From positions 1-64,000 of the forward strand of contig VDFB02344382.1 of the NCBI GenBank assembly GCA_007258455.2: a stretch of 64,000 nt of DNA. Direction: 5' to 3'. The notes beneath the pieces were generated by a model. The model saw nothing but the letters and a program-made list of their open reading frames with translations. It had not been told where the DNA came from and did not search any database. Source of the stretch: Sequoia sempervirens. Lineage: Eukaryota > Streptophyta > Pinopsida > Cupressales > Cupressaceae. The first letter of the stretch is position 1. Each line of letters begins with the position of its first letter. Below are positions 12,501-24,036 of the stretch, one piece after another. Made by a program: the position numbers and the translations under genes.

Positions 12501-13195
12501 TTATGAATCACTTAATAACAAAAAGTTACCAAATGGATAGTTATCTATATAAGAATGAAAAATAAATCTTTCTAAAACATTATCAAACACATATGAATTT
12601 TTAAAGAAATTGGAAAAAACAGTATCTTTCGATAATTCCTCCATATCAAGTGCTTGATCAATGGTCAACATAGGCAGAGATTCTGCCAAATCACTGTCAA
12701 CCCATAGGGGATCTTCAGTCTCCAATAATGGTTGTGCAGGTGGGTACAAGGTCAATTGTTTCTTCTGCTCCCCATTAGAAATAACCATATTACTTGACCT
12801 GTAGTTGATATAAGCATTTGCAACAACCAACCATGGTATCCCCAAAATCAGGGGGTATCCCCCTAACTTTATTTTGGGTTTCAAGATCATGAAGTCAATA
12901 GGGTATTCCAAAGAGTCAACATAAATAACATCTTCTAACCTTTAGGTTTGACTAGGGAGCAATTTTCCATTTGTAGGACTATAGGTGTGGGCCTAAGTCT
13001 TTGAAGACACAACTTCTCCTTAGTTTCATTGGTCATGATGTTAATGGTAGCTCCTAAGTCAATTAATGTATTCAGAATCACAATGCGACCAATTTGTACC
13101 TGAATTGTAGGACTCTCTAGGTTTGAATACTTGGGAATTGAAATATTTCCCAACACGAGATCAACAAGTTGGATAATAACTTGCACTGTCTTTGG
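12501..13195 (-). pseudogene. Gypsy aspartic protease and protease/RT linker
   Basis: The upper part (13186-12935) contains the retropepsin-like core NTLIDLGATINIMT, a D-x-G-A motif typical of this clade, followed by LRPTPIVLQMENCSLVKPKG. The lower part (12911-12501) reads EYPIDFMILKPK...GGYPLILGIPWL, the usual C-terminal half of the domain, then a linker. The two halves are in different frames, with a break near 12911-12935. The protease would cleave the Gag-Pol polyprotein. Confidence 0.85.
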
Positions 13196-13989
13196 GTCTC
13201 ATTTCTTTGTCTTCTTTTGGGTACACAAATCCTAAACTATCTTCGTATACACAGGGATGTCAGTAATGGCTTGCAAAAGAGGAATCTTAATGTTAACATT
13301 TCTTAATTCATTTACAAAATCAAATTCTGGCTCAACCACTTCCTTTTGTTTTGGCTGAGGTTGGAACTTGTCAGGATATGGAGGCAACCTAGATCATTCA
13401 TCTGTTTTGTCTAAATTTTCCTCATGTTCATCATTTATTTTAGTAATGGTTGGCCCCTAGAGGGATTTACCTAATCGTAACTGAAATCCGTTTACGTCCA
13501 ATGTGTTGATAGGATAGGTTGGGTAACCCACTATTGTAAACCGGTTGTGCTACCTTGTTATTCGGGTTTGGAGTTGGCTATGGTGGCATGGGTGTTTCCT
13601 TAGGTGGTTGTGACAGGTTGGATGGTGGACTAGTGGATGAGGGCGGTATTGGTGGAAAGAATTGTGGTGGTTGGTATGAAATAATCATAGGTGGTGTAGG
13701 ATAGGGCAGATATTGTGGAAATTGTTATTGTGGCATCCTCCACGCTAGATGCAAGGTTGAGGGGCATACGAGTATTGAGTTTTCCATTGTGAATAAGGTG
13801 GAGGTTGTTGCCATTCTCCATACCAGCCTATTTGAGTTGGAAAGGGACTAGGCTATCCACTAGGCCCTACATTAGGAGGTGTAAAAGGTTCATTCATCAT
13901 TAGGGGCATAGTTCATGGAGGCCAAGGCCTCTGTGGGGCCATATAGTAAATAGGTTCTTCACTAAATTCTACATCCTCTATGTTTGTTG

Positions 13990-14890
13990 GAAGAGGTTAT
14001 AATGTAGTAGCCTTACTAGCATCTTCTAAAGAATAATTTTTTGTTTTGCTATAAGGACATTCCTCATTACTATGTTTTTTTTGACAATTAGGACAAAATA
14101 CAATAAATGATTTTTCGACCTCTTCTTGTTTCTTACGTGTGTACAAGGTGTCAATTTTCTTACCCATGTGACTCATCATATCAGTTTTGAGATCTTCTAG
14201 CAATGTACCTAGTTCTCTTTTTGTGATACCTGATGTGCCTTCGGAAGAGACATGCTTCCTAGTGTACCCTCCTACCAACTGGGTGGACCTTGAGTAGTTC
14301 TTGCAAACATTACAAATATCATCAAATCTCAATTTGGAAATATCCCACCCCCCATAAGATTCAAAATATCCAAACATTTATCCCTAATCCCCCTAAGAAA
14401 GAGCATTTTTTACAGTATCATTGTTCAACCCTGTTTGCCTAGTCCTTTGAAGACTAAATAAGAATCGCTCAAGGTAGTCTTCTAAGGTATCTTCTTCGTG
14501 TTGAATTATGTGAAAGATCCCATCTCTTATTTCCTTGGTCTTGCAATATTCCTAGTATTTCTTCGGAAACTTTGTCTTCATGTTATCCCAACTATGAATA
14601 GTTTCACATCCTAGGCCCATAAACCATTGCAATGTTGCATCTTTCAAAGTAGTTGGAAATAATTTAAGTTTTTGTGCATCATTGTGATAATCATAACTAT
14701 GACACAAAACATCAAATTCAAAGAGAAACATGTTGGGATCTTTCATAAAAAGACCCTGAAAAATAGGTAAAGCAGAATAAGGTATGTTCTTCATGGGGGC
14801 ATCTTCCTCTGGATAGCCAATGGGACATTCAAAGGTAATAGGATTTTATTGTCCAATTCTCTTTCACCATTGTTGTTGTTATTATTGGTC
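13990..14890 (-). pseudogene. Gypsy gag (capsid and zinc knuckle), decayed
   Basis: Reading down from about 14794, the capsid-like part has FLFEFDVLCHSYDYHNDAQK and LKDATLQWFMGLG, characteristic of plant Ty3/Gypsy gag. Between 14550 and 14400 a shifted frame continues with EEDTLEDYLERFLFSLQRT. From 14377 to 13997 the frame gives DISKLRFDDICNVCKNYSR and a CCHC-type knuckle, CPNCQKKHSNEECPYSK. At least one frameshift and one stop separate these parts. Gag packages element RNA. The stretch 13200-13990 between gag and protease shows only short broken frames. Confidence 0.85.
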
Positions 14891-15026
14891 ATGGTTTTGA
14901 ATGGCCAGGGGGTGTAAAAAGATGAAAACAACTCAGGGTCATTTTGTATTAGAGTTTTACCACTTCAAAGTTCGTAAGATTCTTGAAATAATTTAGCAAC
15001 CCTCTTAATGAATCTTCAAGTAACTC

Positions 15027-15308
15027 TCATTGGGTACTAGAAGGAGACTCAAAATCAAACTCGATAGTAGTGGACTCAATGACACATTTTTCAATATAAG
15101 GTTCAACTAATTCCTTCTTGGATAGTGTATTCATAATTAATGGCTTTAATTCTTTTTGTGGGTTTTCTTGTTTTGAACTATTGCCTATATCTTTCTTAAC
15201 AAACCTTCCTTTACTATCTCTAATATGATTCATGCATTTATATGATCTACAACAGAGAAAACCAAGGTTAGTTACCTGGGCAAGGTCAACAATCGCGTGG
15301 CCTTTCAC
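15027..15308 (-). pseudogene. Leader-proximal ORF of the Gypsy element, unrecognised
   Basis: A 93-codon minus-strand frame lies between the primer-binding site and gag. It has a Cys pair (LCCRSYKC) and a short basic stretch (RDSKGRFVKK) but matches no domain I recognise. It could be the start of gag or chance open frame in the leader. Confidence 0.3.
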
Positions 15309-15362
15309 CTTGGTGTACTGGTCCTAACTCAACTCTCTAGATTGACAGGCCTTTAACACCTT

Positions 15363-15385
15363 TCCCCAACAACAAGGCCAAAATT
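15363..15385 (-). promoter_or_regulatory. Candidate primer-binding site, decayed
   Basis: On the minus strand the sequence reads TTTTGGCCTTGTTGTTGGGGA. Athila/Tat elements commonly use TGGCGCCGTTGCCGGGGA here. The copy differs mainly by C-to-T or G-to-A type changes, as expected for a methylated old element. It places the 5' LTR just above 15390. Confidence 0.65.
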
Positions 15386-15390
15386 TCTAG

Positions 15391-16185
15391 ACAAAAATAT
15401 GGTTCAATGTTGGGGATAAACTATCCTTGTAATTCTATCAAATTGACTTAACACAATTGAATCAATCCATGGGAACTTCATGTTGATTTCCTCAATTTCT
15501 TCCTATATTTCAATCCATAGATCATAAACTCATGAAAGATGTTGTGGTTATGTACCAAAGGGCTAGGAACAATGAATTAAGTGGGGATGTAATAAAACTA
15601 ATCACTCTGAAAAGATTTAATTCAACTTTTGTTTTCTATTGTGATAGGAAGTTCATAGTGTGATAAGAAGTTCACAGTGCAACAGGAATATAAAAGCTTT
15701 GGAAACAGTCTATGTAGTTTAATGATAAATGAACTACATAAATATTTGAATCTTTTATACTTCAAATAACTGTTGCATTCAACAATGAATTGATCACACC
15801 AACGATAGAAGTATATTAATAATGAATCAGCCACGTTAGCCAAATATCAAATATTTCAAAACTTAAAAGGAAATTAAATCATAAACTGGTCACACTCTGT
15901 AACTTTATTTATTCAACATGAAACACATCACACAACATACAAGTTCTAACTAATTCAAACACACAACAACCTCACTAAGCATCCCGAGAGTGGGCCCTTC
16001 CTTTGGTTCACAAGGTGAGTGGAAAGAAATCGACTATGCTAGCTCAATGTCACAAACAATTGATTCAATTCATTCCAACTTGTTGCATAAACAAAATATA
16101 TGTATAGTCTACATGTGTCCCCTACAAACTAAACCATAACATATATATACAAGATATCTTACTATTGTGGCTTATGGCTAGCACA
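15391..16185 (-). repeat. Probable 5' LTR part of the Athila-like element
   Basis: It lies directly upstream, on the minus strand, of the candidate primer-binding site and contains no credible coding frame. It is interrupted at the TCAAG target site and would continue after 31439. Confidence 0.45.
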
Positions 16186-16190
16186 TCAAG
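16186..16190. other. Target-site duplication TCAAG, left copy
   Basis: TCAAG directly precedes the 5' LTR start TGTAGTG and matches the five bases after the 3' LTR. Confidence 0.9.
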
Positions 16191-17929
16191 TGTAGTGTAG
16201 AAAAATGTATCTCTTTACATTTTCACACTTGTTTGAGCTCTTGTGAAATAAATGAACTTAATTGTGAATTATTTAGGGTGTTGTAAAGTGTTTTCTTACA
16301 CTTTCACACTAATATATGGTTTTATTAATTAATTGGGCTTCTTTATGATTTAATTGACCTTATTTTGCATCCACAAGCCTTATTTAATGCATCTTTATGA
16401 GGATAATCCCGACATACATCAAGTGACCAATAAGAAATTAATGATTTTGGATTGTATGGCCCAAATCTAATGATTTGGGACTCATATGCCACCTTGGGCG
16501 TATGGGTCCCACCTAAGTTTCGGGACCTGAATCTAAATTTTACATTAAACTAAGCATTTATTGAAAAATGTGTCCCAAGCTTAACCTAATGGGACTCATA
16601 TGCCCCAACTGGCGTATGAGTCCCGCTTAGCTTAAACCTAAATTAAATTCAAATTCTTGGCACAGTTTTATTCTCCTATATTTGATGTCAGCTTGTAGTG
16701 CTGTAATTTTAGGAAATTTGGCATAAACAAGTATAAATACAAACTTATTTCACATATTTTCTCCTAACAAGCAATCAAGTGACCTAGCAAGTTGAATAAG
16801 CATCCTTATAGAAAATTTGAGTTCACAAGAGCATTCAGGAGTGATTATCAATCATTTTGGAGCATTATTCAAGTATCGAGCATCATGTCAAATTCATCAT
16901 GCATCATGTTTGTTTTTGGGCTAACATTTGTGATGTAGGGTTTTATGGTTCAAGCAAGCATTCAAATCAAGATCCATATCATCCAAAAAAGAGTCAAGAT
17001 CTACATCCATTGTAGCCATTACTTACAAGATTGCAGCCTTTTAGGGTTTGGTGAATTGCAACATTGCATATTTGTTCATTCATCATTCCTCCTTTCTATT
17101 TCATTTCATTTCAAGGTTTGATTACCAAAACGGGGTTTGACCAAGGGAAACCCCTATCCACTAACAAAACAACATTTTTCCCTCTCTTTGATGTGTTATT
17201 GTAGATCTAGGTGGTTTAGGTTGAAGATTCATTGAAGATCAAGATTAGAGAAAAGTTGTCAAGATGTCAAAGTTGTCACCTTGCTTGCAAGATCATGGAA
17301 AGTCACCTACAGGTTGCATTTTAGTGATTCAAACTCAGAGATTTGGTAGGAAGAAAGCTACATGAAGTCATCAGAGGATAATATAGTTTCAGAGCAACCC
17401 TGGTATTGGGACTAAATCACCATTTTTTTTGTATGAGTCCCAGTATACTTGAATTCAGACATTTCCAGTAGATCCTGATTCAACAATTCTAGATTCTAGT
17501 TTCTGTCAGAAACCCTAATCTAGGACTAAATCGCCCAACCTGGTGTATGAGTTTTAGTGTGCATTAGGATCAACATTTTCAACATTTCAAACCTTTTTTC
17601 GATCTTCTACAGGTTTCCAAGTGCACCTCTGTACTTTCTCAGTTTTTTGTTCTGATCTGCATTCACTTCTAGGTCATTTACTTGAGTCTTGCACATCATT
17701 TGGTTTTTATCATTTGGTTTTGCATGTTACTTGTCTTTCCAAGCCCTAGCTTGGTGGTGAACCCCTTTTATACCTCTAATCACACCCTAGGAAAACCTCT
17801 AACAGATCTCTTTCCCTCATTCCATCATTCGATTGAGATCTCTAGGGTTTCCTTGAGTGAAACTAAGTGAAATAGGTCCTAGGTTCCATCTCCCAAAAGA
17901 TAGAGGTACCCCCTATTTTCTTTGTTTCA
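16191..17929 (+). repeat. 5' LTR of the gag-only element
   Basis: 1739 bp, TG...CA ends. It aligns over its whole length with 29719-31434. TATA-like 'gtataaatacaaac' near 16730-16743 probably marks the U3/R border. Short paired phrases 'gggactcatatgcc...gcgtatgagtccc' recur inside and are shared with the relatives at 1-2.1 kb. Confidence 0.93.
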
Positions 17930-17950
17930 TTTTGGTGAACCTACCCTTTA
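17930..17950 (+). promoter_or_regulatory. Candidate primer-binding site
   Basis: Immediately after the 5' LTR the sequence is TTTTGGTGAACCTACCC; TGG within three bases of the LTR end fits a tRNA primer site. I could not assign the tRNA. Confidence 0.55.
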
Positions 17951-18570
17951 GAAAAAAATATTTTTTGATTTGGAGTGCATCATAATCCTAGATATAGCTT
18001 GCATTAATTTTGCATTAGGTTTTGCATTAGTTAATTTGCATCTAGGGTTTCAAAATCTTGCATTAGTGAAAGTGCATATAGGTTGCATTTTTTTCCTCTT
18101 GCATCATTCAATTTCATCTTAAAGTTATAATTTCCCTTAGTCTAGACATCATCCAAAACATAAAACATAACATTTAATTAGAATTATTTGAAATTTGTGC
18201 AAAAACCCTAATCTGGGACTCATACACCCCTCTGGGCAGTTTAGTTCCAGTATAGGTGATTTTTCCTAATTTTTGGGTATTTTGTGTTGATTGTTTATTA
18301 GCATTTGAATCCTTGAAAAACCCTAGCTGGGACTCATACGCCCCTCTGGGTGATTTAGTCCCATTTCAAATTTTAAATTGTATTTTCCAAGATTGAATTC
18401 TTCGTTTCTATGTTTTTCTTTGTTGTTGTTAGTTATCTATTTCAGTTTGCAGAATTTTTGTTTCATTTATTTCATTACATTTATCTTAATTTAATTTGAA
18501 TCAAAATTAGAGCATAGCATTTATCTTGTGTTCATTGTATTCATCTTGAATTCATAGATTACCCCCTTGC

Positions 18571-19485
18571 ATGAGCTTTACAATTTGGTGTCCTATTGCT
18601 AATACTATGGTGAGACAAAGTTTGAGACTCATGTCATCCCACAATAACACAATCATCATGGATCTTGGGTTATCTAGCTCTTTCACTACTAGTGTTGAAA
18701 CTAGTTCAGTAGTTATGGACCATACCCTTAACAACTCTTTGCCTTCAAGTGGTGTGACAAGCGTTGAGACAATGGTTGCTAGTATTCTGCAATAAAACAT
18801 AATCCAAATCTATGAAGACCTAGGAAACCTACAAAATCAAATAAGTATTGAAAACATTTCAACCACTACTATCCCTACCATAGATAACATACATTGCATG
18901 ATTGAAAGTGAAGACAGAGTTGACCTTGTGCATAACATAGTTTAGATTTTTGGAAAACATCTTACCTCAACCACTAGTTGTGCCTTACCTTCGAACAATG
19001 TCCCAAGCCAAGGAAGAATTCAAATTCCTCCTCCCACAACAATTTCCTCTATTCCTACCTATACTAACCCTCATAATACCACAATAATGCAACCTACTAA
19101 TAATGTCATTCCTTCCTTGGGTATTTCCGCTTGCATTCCTAGTACCTTTGTGGAATCGCATGCCATATCTCCTACCACTTTACCTCCCATAAGCATTCTA
19201 TTCACTACTCCCTCAAACACATATACACCTCCACCATATTCACCCCCATCTCAAAACACAACCAATGACACCATCATAAATCAACTTTTATAAATCGTTT
19301 CATACCTTCAAAAGTAAGTTTCCACCATAAACCAAAATCAAAATGGCCAACCTATATACTCTGTCAAAAGCAATCCCTTATCCTTGGAGATATTGAGAAC
19401 ATTGATACCACAAGGTCTAGAGATTCCTAGATTTAAGAAATATGGGGGGAAAGGATATCCCTCTAAGCATGTTTTTGCTTATACC
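18571..19485 (+). pseudogene. gag, N-terminal part (before the insertion)
   Basis: One forward frame starts at the ATG at 18571 and runs to the insertion point, with stops near 18793, 18943, 19291 and 19312. It is Ser/Thr/Pro-rich, then reaches a gag signature near 19400: LIPQGLEIPRFKKYGGKGYP followed by SKHVFAY. This is the usual sequence just before the capsid-like domain in plant Gypsy gag. The frame is interrupted after the ACC codon at 19483-19485 by the 6.14 kb insertion. It resumes in phase at 25631. Confidence 0.8.
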
Positions 19486-19486
19486 T

Positions 19487-20514
19487 GTTGGGTGAAAATT
19501 ATGTAATCAAATTTTTTCAATAGATTACACAACTAGGACTTCAACCACAACTATGTGAGATTCAATCTCTCCTCTTAGCAAGGGGAGCACCCTTCTTACA
19601 ATTAGAAACCAGCTAAAGTATTTACAAAATATTTACAGTATTTACGAAGTGGGGGGGGTGTGTCGCATTCATCATTCTCTCTTTTTTTAGAGAAGATGTG
19701 TATAATGCTTCAAAACTGAAAACGTTCTTAATTCAAAGTACTAGAAACTTACCAAAAGCAGTACAATTGATTCCCTATATTGACAAAGCACAACTTAGAG
19801 GTATCAGATAAGATTATAACAAAGAAAAATAGAAACAAGGCTCACGAAGGTGCAAAGTCATTTCATAGTCTTTTCAACTACATATCCGTGAGGACAATAT
19901 ATTTTGTTGCATTAGAAGCACAAAGTCTTCTTGGATGCAACAATTCATTTGAACAACATGAGAGATTACAAGCTCAAAGTATTTTAGATGTTTCAACCAA
20001 AACATTAAAACATAAATAAAAATTCAAGTTAGAAATGTGACACAAAGTCCACAAGAATCACTTTAAGTACTTCAGATTTCATAAACTAATCACCACCAAT
20101 CTCAATCAAATTCAAGATACAATCAATCCAACGCAAAGTCTAGTATGCAATTTCTTCCTTTATTGATCAGATTTAGATTCACAAAACATGAACACAAAGT
20201 TTCACAATTTATTGCAAATTGAGCAGCACTTCGTTGCAAAAACTAAAGGATAGGCAATACAATAGAAATCCCTCATAAATATAGAGGAGAGGGATGAGAA
20301 AATCTAGGAAATCAAACGAGAAAAATTAGGAAATTTAGGTGAGCTTATTAAGGAAAATCTCACCTAAATTTGACCAAGGTCAAAGTGTAATTTGTTTTCA
20401 GAAAATTACATCTCAGATTTCGTGTAATTACATTTCAAAGAATGACATTTAAGATGTCAAAAACTATTTACAAGATGCATAGGGGAAAGCACCAAAAAGT
20501 TGAACACTGGGAAA
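19487..20514 (-). other. Downstream flank of the giant ORF
   Basis: No gene. It contains a 13-bp perfect inverted repeat (20331-20371), a minus-strand TATA-like 'ctatatttatgag' near 20280, and AATAAA-type signals on the minus strand near 20165 and 20215. It probably holds the 3' untranslated region and element terminus. Confidence 0.45.
20331..20371. repeat. Perfect 13-bp inverted repeat, 15-nt loop
   Basis: AAATTTAGGTGAG at 20331-20343 pairs with CTCACCTAAATTT at 20359-20371. It lies about 145 bases beyond the final stop of the giant ORF. Confidence 0.75.
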
Positions 20515-23500
20515 TCAAGAATTTTCATGGTTCCTTGCTTGGGCGCAGAAGTCTTCATATTTCATCCTAGTTTCCTATGTGAACTTCTCATTCGAACCAA
20601 CGGTGTAATCCACAATGGTGTGAATCCTCGTGATCGATCTCATGGCAGATGAGTGAACCTTCTTGCACCTATCAAGATGCATTTTAAGGTTATCCAATGT
20701 AAACGTTGTATCACAAATGACATCTAGAGAGGCTTATGAAAATTTTGTACTGTCAATCAACTTCATGATGGCTTCCTTGAAGGTTTGGGATAGTTCTGTG
20801 GCCAGTAGGAAGATACGATTCTCCTAAAGAAGCTGCCCTGGTAACTCCTTCATTCCTCTTTCGAGAATCAAATGATGCCCTTCGACATCTTCCTGTACTT
20901 GGTGGAGATCTTTTGTAAGAGACTCGAACACATGAATACGGTGCTTCAAATATTCTCTTACCTCTATGTATTTTCCTTTGTCGGGAATCACCCTGACTTC
21001 CACCAATTTACTGAGCTTTGCCTGTTTCATTTGTGACCACCACAACATGCATTTTTCCATCTCTTTGCGCTCTTGAGAAAGTACACTCTCCTCCTTGTCA
21101 AGCTCTTTTTTGAGCTTGGCTATCAGAGTAGCTTTTTCATCCGCGACAATTATAATTTGAGAACCATGTTCTATGATCTTTTTGGCAAAATCATACAACA
21201 CCCTGCCTTTGGAGGCAAAATTCTCAACTTTCTTGACAACTGGGTCCTCAACACTTACCATTGCTAATGGTTGTGCATTGCTTGTAGATCCTGCAAGTCT
21301 CCTCACAACAGTGGCATAATGCTCTACGCTCTATTTATACATATTACGAGCTCGCTTTATTTTATCTAGTCTTCCAGCCAAAATATCCAAAGTCACCTGC
21401 GCATCTACTTTTGTACTTTCATTCATAACTTTGCCAAGATGGACCTTTGTCACTGTGTAATCCTCCATGTTGACGTCTCCTTCTTCATGAGGTGGTATGC
21501 CAATTTTCACATACTTATGACCAGTTTTGTCAACATTCAGCCGTGAATACACCTTTTCCTTGTTCTTCCCCTTAGCTTTTGGAGGGACTATCTCTTCAAG
21601 GTTGAGCTCTTCTAGAGAAATCATTTGTTTCTTTCGCTTTGACACTTGAGATATCAACCAAGGGGGAAGAGATGGGGCATGAGCTTCTGGATCAACCATC
21701 AACCCTGTTGTCACTGTCACTTCTGAAGTAACGAGTGGTATTGTGACAATAGGCACAGTGTTTATCATAACTGCTTCTGTAGTTGGCACATCGAGCTGAC
21801 TTAGTACGGATTTGTTCATGAATCGATTGAAATCAGTCTCAGAGGTGATATCATATGATGGTGATGACAAGCTAGGAAGAGATGATGGAGGGCTGGATAA
21901 GATACCAATCGTGTGTATACTTGTTACTGATGGACTGTCAAGTATGGTTGGCATTGCAGGGGTAGGTGAAACACTCACTGCGGGTATCACGGAGGTAGGA
22001 ATAGGTGATGTAGGAATAGGTGGTGGAGTATTCAAATTTGGAGGTGTATGAGGAACATTTGAAGTCATAGGTGATGATGTTCTAGGAAGTTCTTCAACTA
22101 CATTCTCAAATGGAGACATAGTTCTTTCTTCATCATGCCTGGGTTCCTGTTGATCATCCTCTTGTCCTTCTAACTTTGGTTCACCTTCAAAATCACCTTC
22201 AGACTCTTGTTCATCTTCAAAATCTTCTTCTTCATTAGAGTCTACTTCTACTGAAACTTCTTTAGCAGATTGGTCACTGGAATCTCCTTCTGGGACGGAT
22301 AGTGTATCCTTCTTACCAACAATAAACTTGATCCTCGGGCCTCTTTGTGAAGAAGTAGGAAGAGTTGCAAATTTATCTTTCATGTGGAGTTCTTGCTGTC
22401 GTTTCGCTTCTGCTTCAGATTCCTCTCTCTCAGAATCAGTTCTGAAAGTCTTCATCTTAAATTCATGCTTGTGTAACCATTTTGCGGTGTTAGACAAGAT
22501 TGGTGCCAATCTTTCGCTGATGCTAGCACTTTCTTTTCTAGACCATTGAATTGTAGGCAACGACCTCTTGGCTATTTCTTGTTCATCGTAGACAACATTC
22601 ATGGTATCACCAGGATCTGTGAAATCATCTAGTAGGTCAGTGACACCAAGATCTTTGATTTGCTGTACAGTTAACCTGCAATAATCCATCTTATGAATGG
22701 CCTCTTCATCTCTGCATTCAACCCAGATGTCCTCAAAACGGTACTTGTGATGATGACCCTTTTGCAATTTCCTTCTGACATCTCAGTAATCAAAATTAAA
22801 CCTATATCTATAGGTCATGATTGTCATGACTTGCATCTCAACATAGACTGATTTGGCTTTTTGCACAGTCTGGATTGTATACCTACCGATTGTTAGTGGG
22901 AACTTGAATCCACGCTTGTGAATATTTCTTCGTTCTTTGTGCACTAAAATCAGTTGTTTGCACATCTCCATGACAACCCACTTGTCTAAGGGATATCGTG
23001 GCAACATGTAAGGGAAACCAGTGTAGCACCCTACTCTCAAATAAGTAAAAGTTGGGAATTGTAGAAATATGCATCCAACCTTACTTACTGCCTTATAGGC
23101 CTCATCAGATACCCTCTTCCTCTCGAGAGTCAGATCAAAATTGAAAAGAAGAGGCTCGAAGAAAGCATCAGTAACCCTCCTAAAATGATGGAAGCTTTCC
23201 TTTAATTCTAGGTTATAGAAAAATTTGTACACAAGTACTAGCATCTGATTCCATTTTGTGGATAGACAAGGAAATTGCCTCATCACAGCTGCGGGATACA
23301 CCAGATAAGAAGTCATATAGAATTTTAATGTAGAAGGCACATTGATTAGCTATTCATGTATTTCATCGTTGATCTGTTTGCTCCAATCATTGTGAAGTTT
23401 TTTTCTTCTTATGATTCTGATGTATTCATACATCCAGTCATGAAAATTGGATGATTCAGGAAACCCCTTGAATCTGCTAAAAAATGTGATCATATCTTTG

Positions 23501-24036
23501 ACATCTTCTTTAAAGTCACTTCGTGGGAGTCCCTTTGGTCATTTGGAAATAGTTTGCCTAGGATTTTTCAACCATTGGCTATTTATCAGGTTTTTAGCCT
23601 TGTTGGGATCAACGTCATAGACTTCTTGTGCTTTTTGTATTGAGATGTCAATGTATTTCTCCATCTGTGGAACTTTGAACACAATATCAAAGAAGTCAGG
23701 GTTGAGTCTCAATATCTTGTGTCTAGAAGAATCAATCACACTTCTGCTTTCCCTGATGTAGTAGGATGCAACTTGAAGGATGAATTTTGTATTATGTGCA
23801 ACAATAGGGAACATAGACACCAAATGTAGGTTACTGTGTACGATTTCTCTCATAGAATCACCAAGAGGCTTCTTCTCAGTTCTCTTTGCAAAATCAACTA
23901 GGTTTTGATGACCAACCTCTGAGTCTTTTATTTCTTCCACCTTGGAGACCACCACAGTTTGCGGATAGACAACTTGATATTTGTACTTCATTTTTTCTTT
24001 AGCTCTTGAAGACGATGGAGGTTTTTTGGCAATCAT
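20515..24036 (-). pseudogene. Giant ORF of unknown function in the nested element
   Basis: A single minus-strand frame runs from the ATG at 24036 to a TGA at 20515-20517, 1,173 codons. It is broken only by seven in-frame stops: TGA 23539, TAG 23350, TGA 22783, TAG 21331, TAG 20824, TAA 20734 and TAG 20575 (lowest coordinate of each). No frameshift is needed. Layout by residue: 1-420, a globular, aromatic-rich region with FLQFPTFTYLRVGCYTGFPY near 22.99-23.08 kb; 600-640, an acidic tract; 650-730, a Pro/Ser/Thr-rich linker; about 795-805, a basic cluster SKRKKQM; 910-1173, helix-rich with a likely coiled coil (KLKKELDKEESVLSQERKEM). No catalytic motif or clear membrane segment was seen. I do not recognise the family. 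An additional or env-like ORF of an LTR element is possible but unproven. A related, shorter copy lies at 8.9-10.3 kb. Confidence 0.8.

Larger units (their letters stand above)
11160..15390 (-). mobile_element. Decayed Ty3/Gypsy element, Athila/Tat-like
   Basis: On the minus strand, from high to low coordinate, there are a primer-binding site (about 15363-15385), gag (about 14890-13990), protease (13186-12935), a protease/RT linker (12911-12501) and reverse transcriptase (12470-11312). Only a possible trace of RNase H follows (11300-11170), and no integrase is seen. Several frameshifts and stops make it non-functional. The 5' LTR region should extend upward from 15390, be interrupted at 16191 by the 15.2 kb gag-only element, and resume at 31440. 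The 3' part is lost against the LTR-like region at 10.3-11.1 kb. Confidence 0.8.

Noticed and set aside
21812..22549. Plus-strand frames opposite the giant ORF
   Set aside because: Shadows of the acidic and Pro-rich coding on the minus strand.
20515..24036. Stop-codon readthrough or alternative code in the giant ORF
   Set aside because: All three stop types occur, seven in total, and the element is old; decay by C-to-T change is the simpler explanation.
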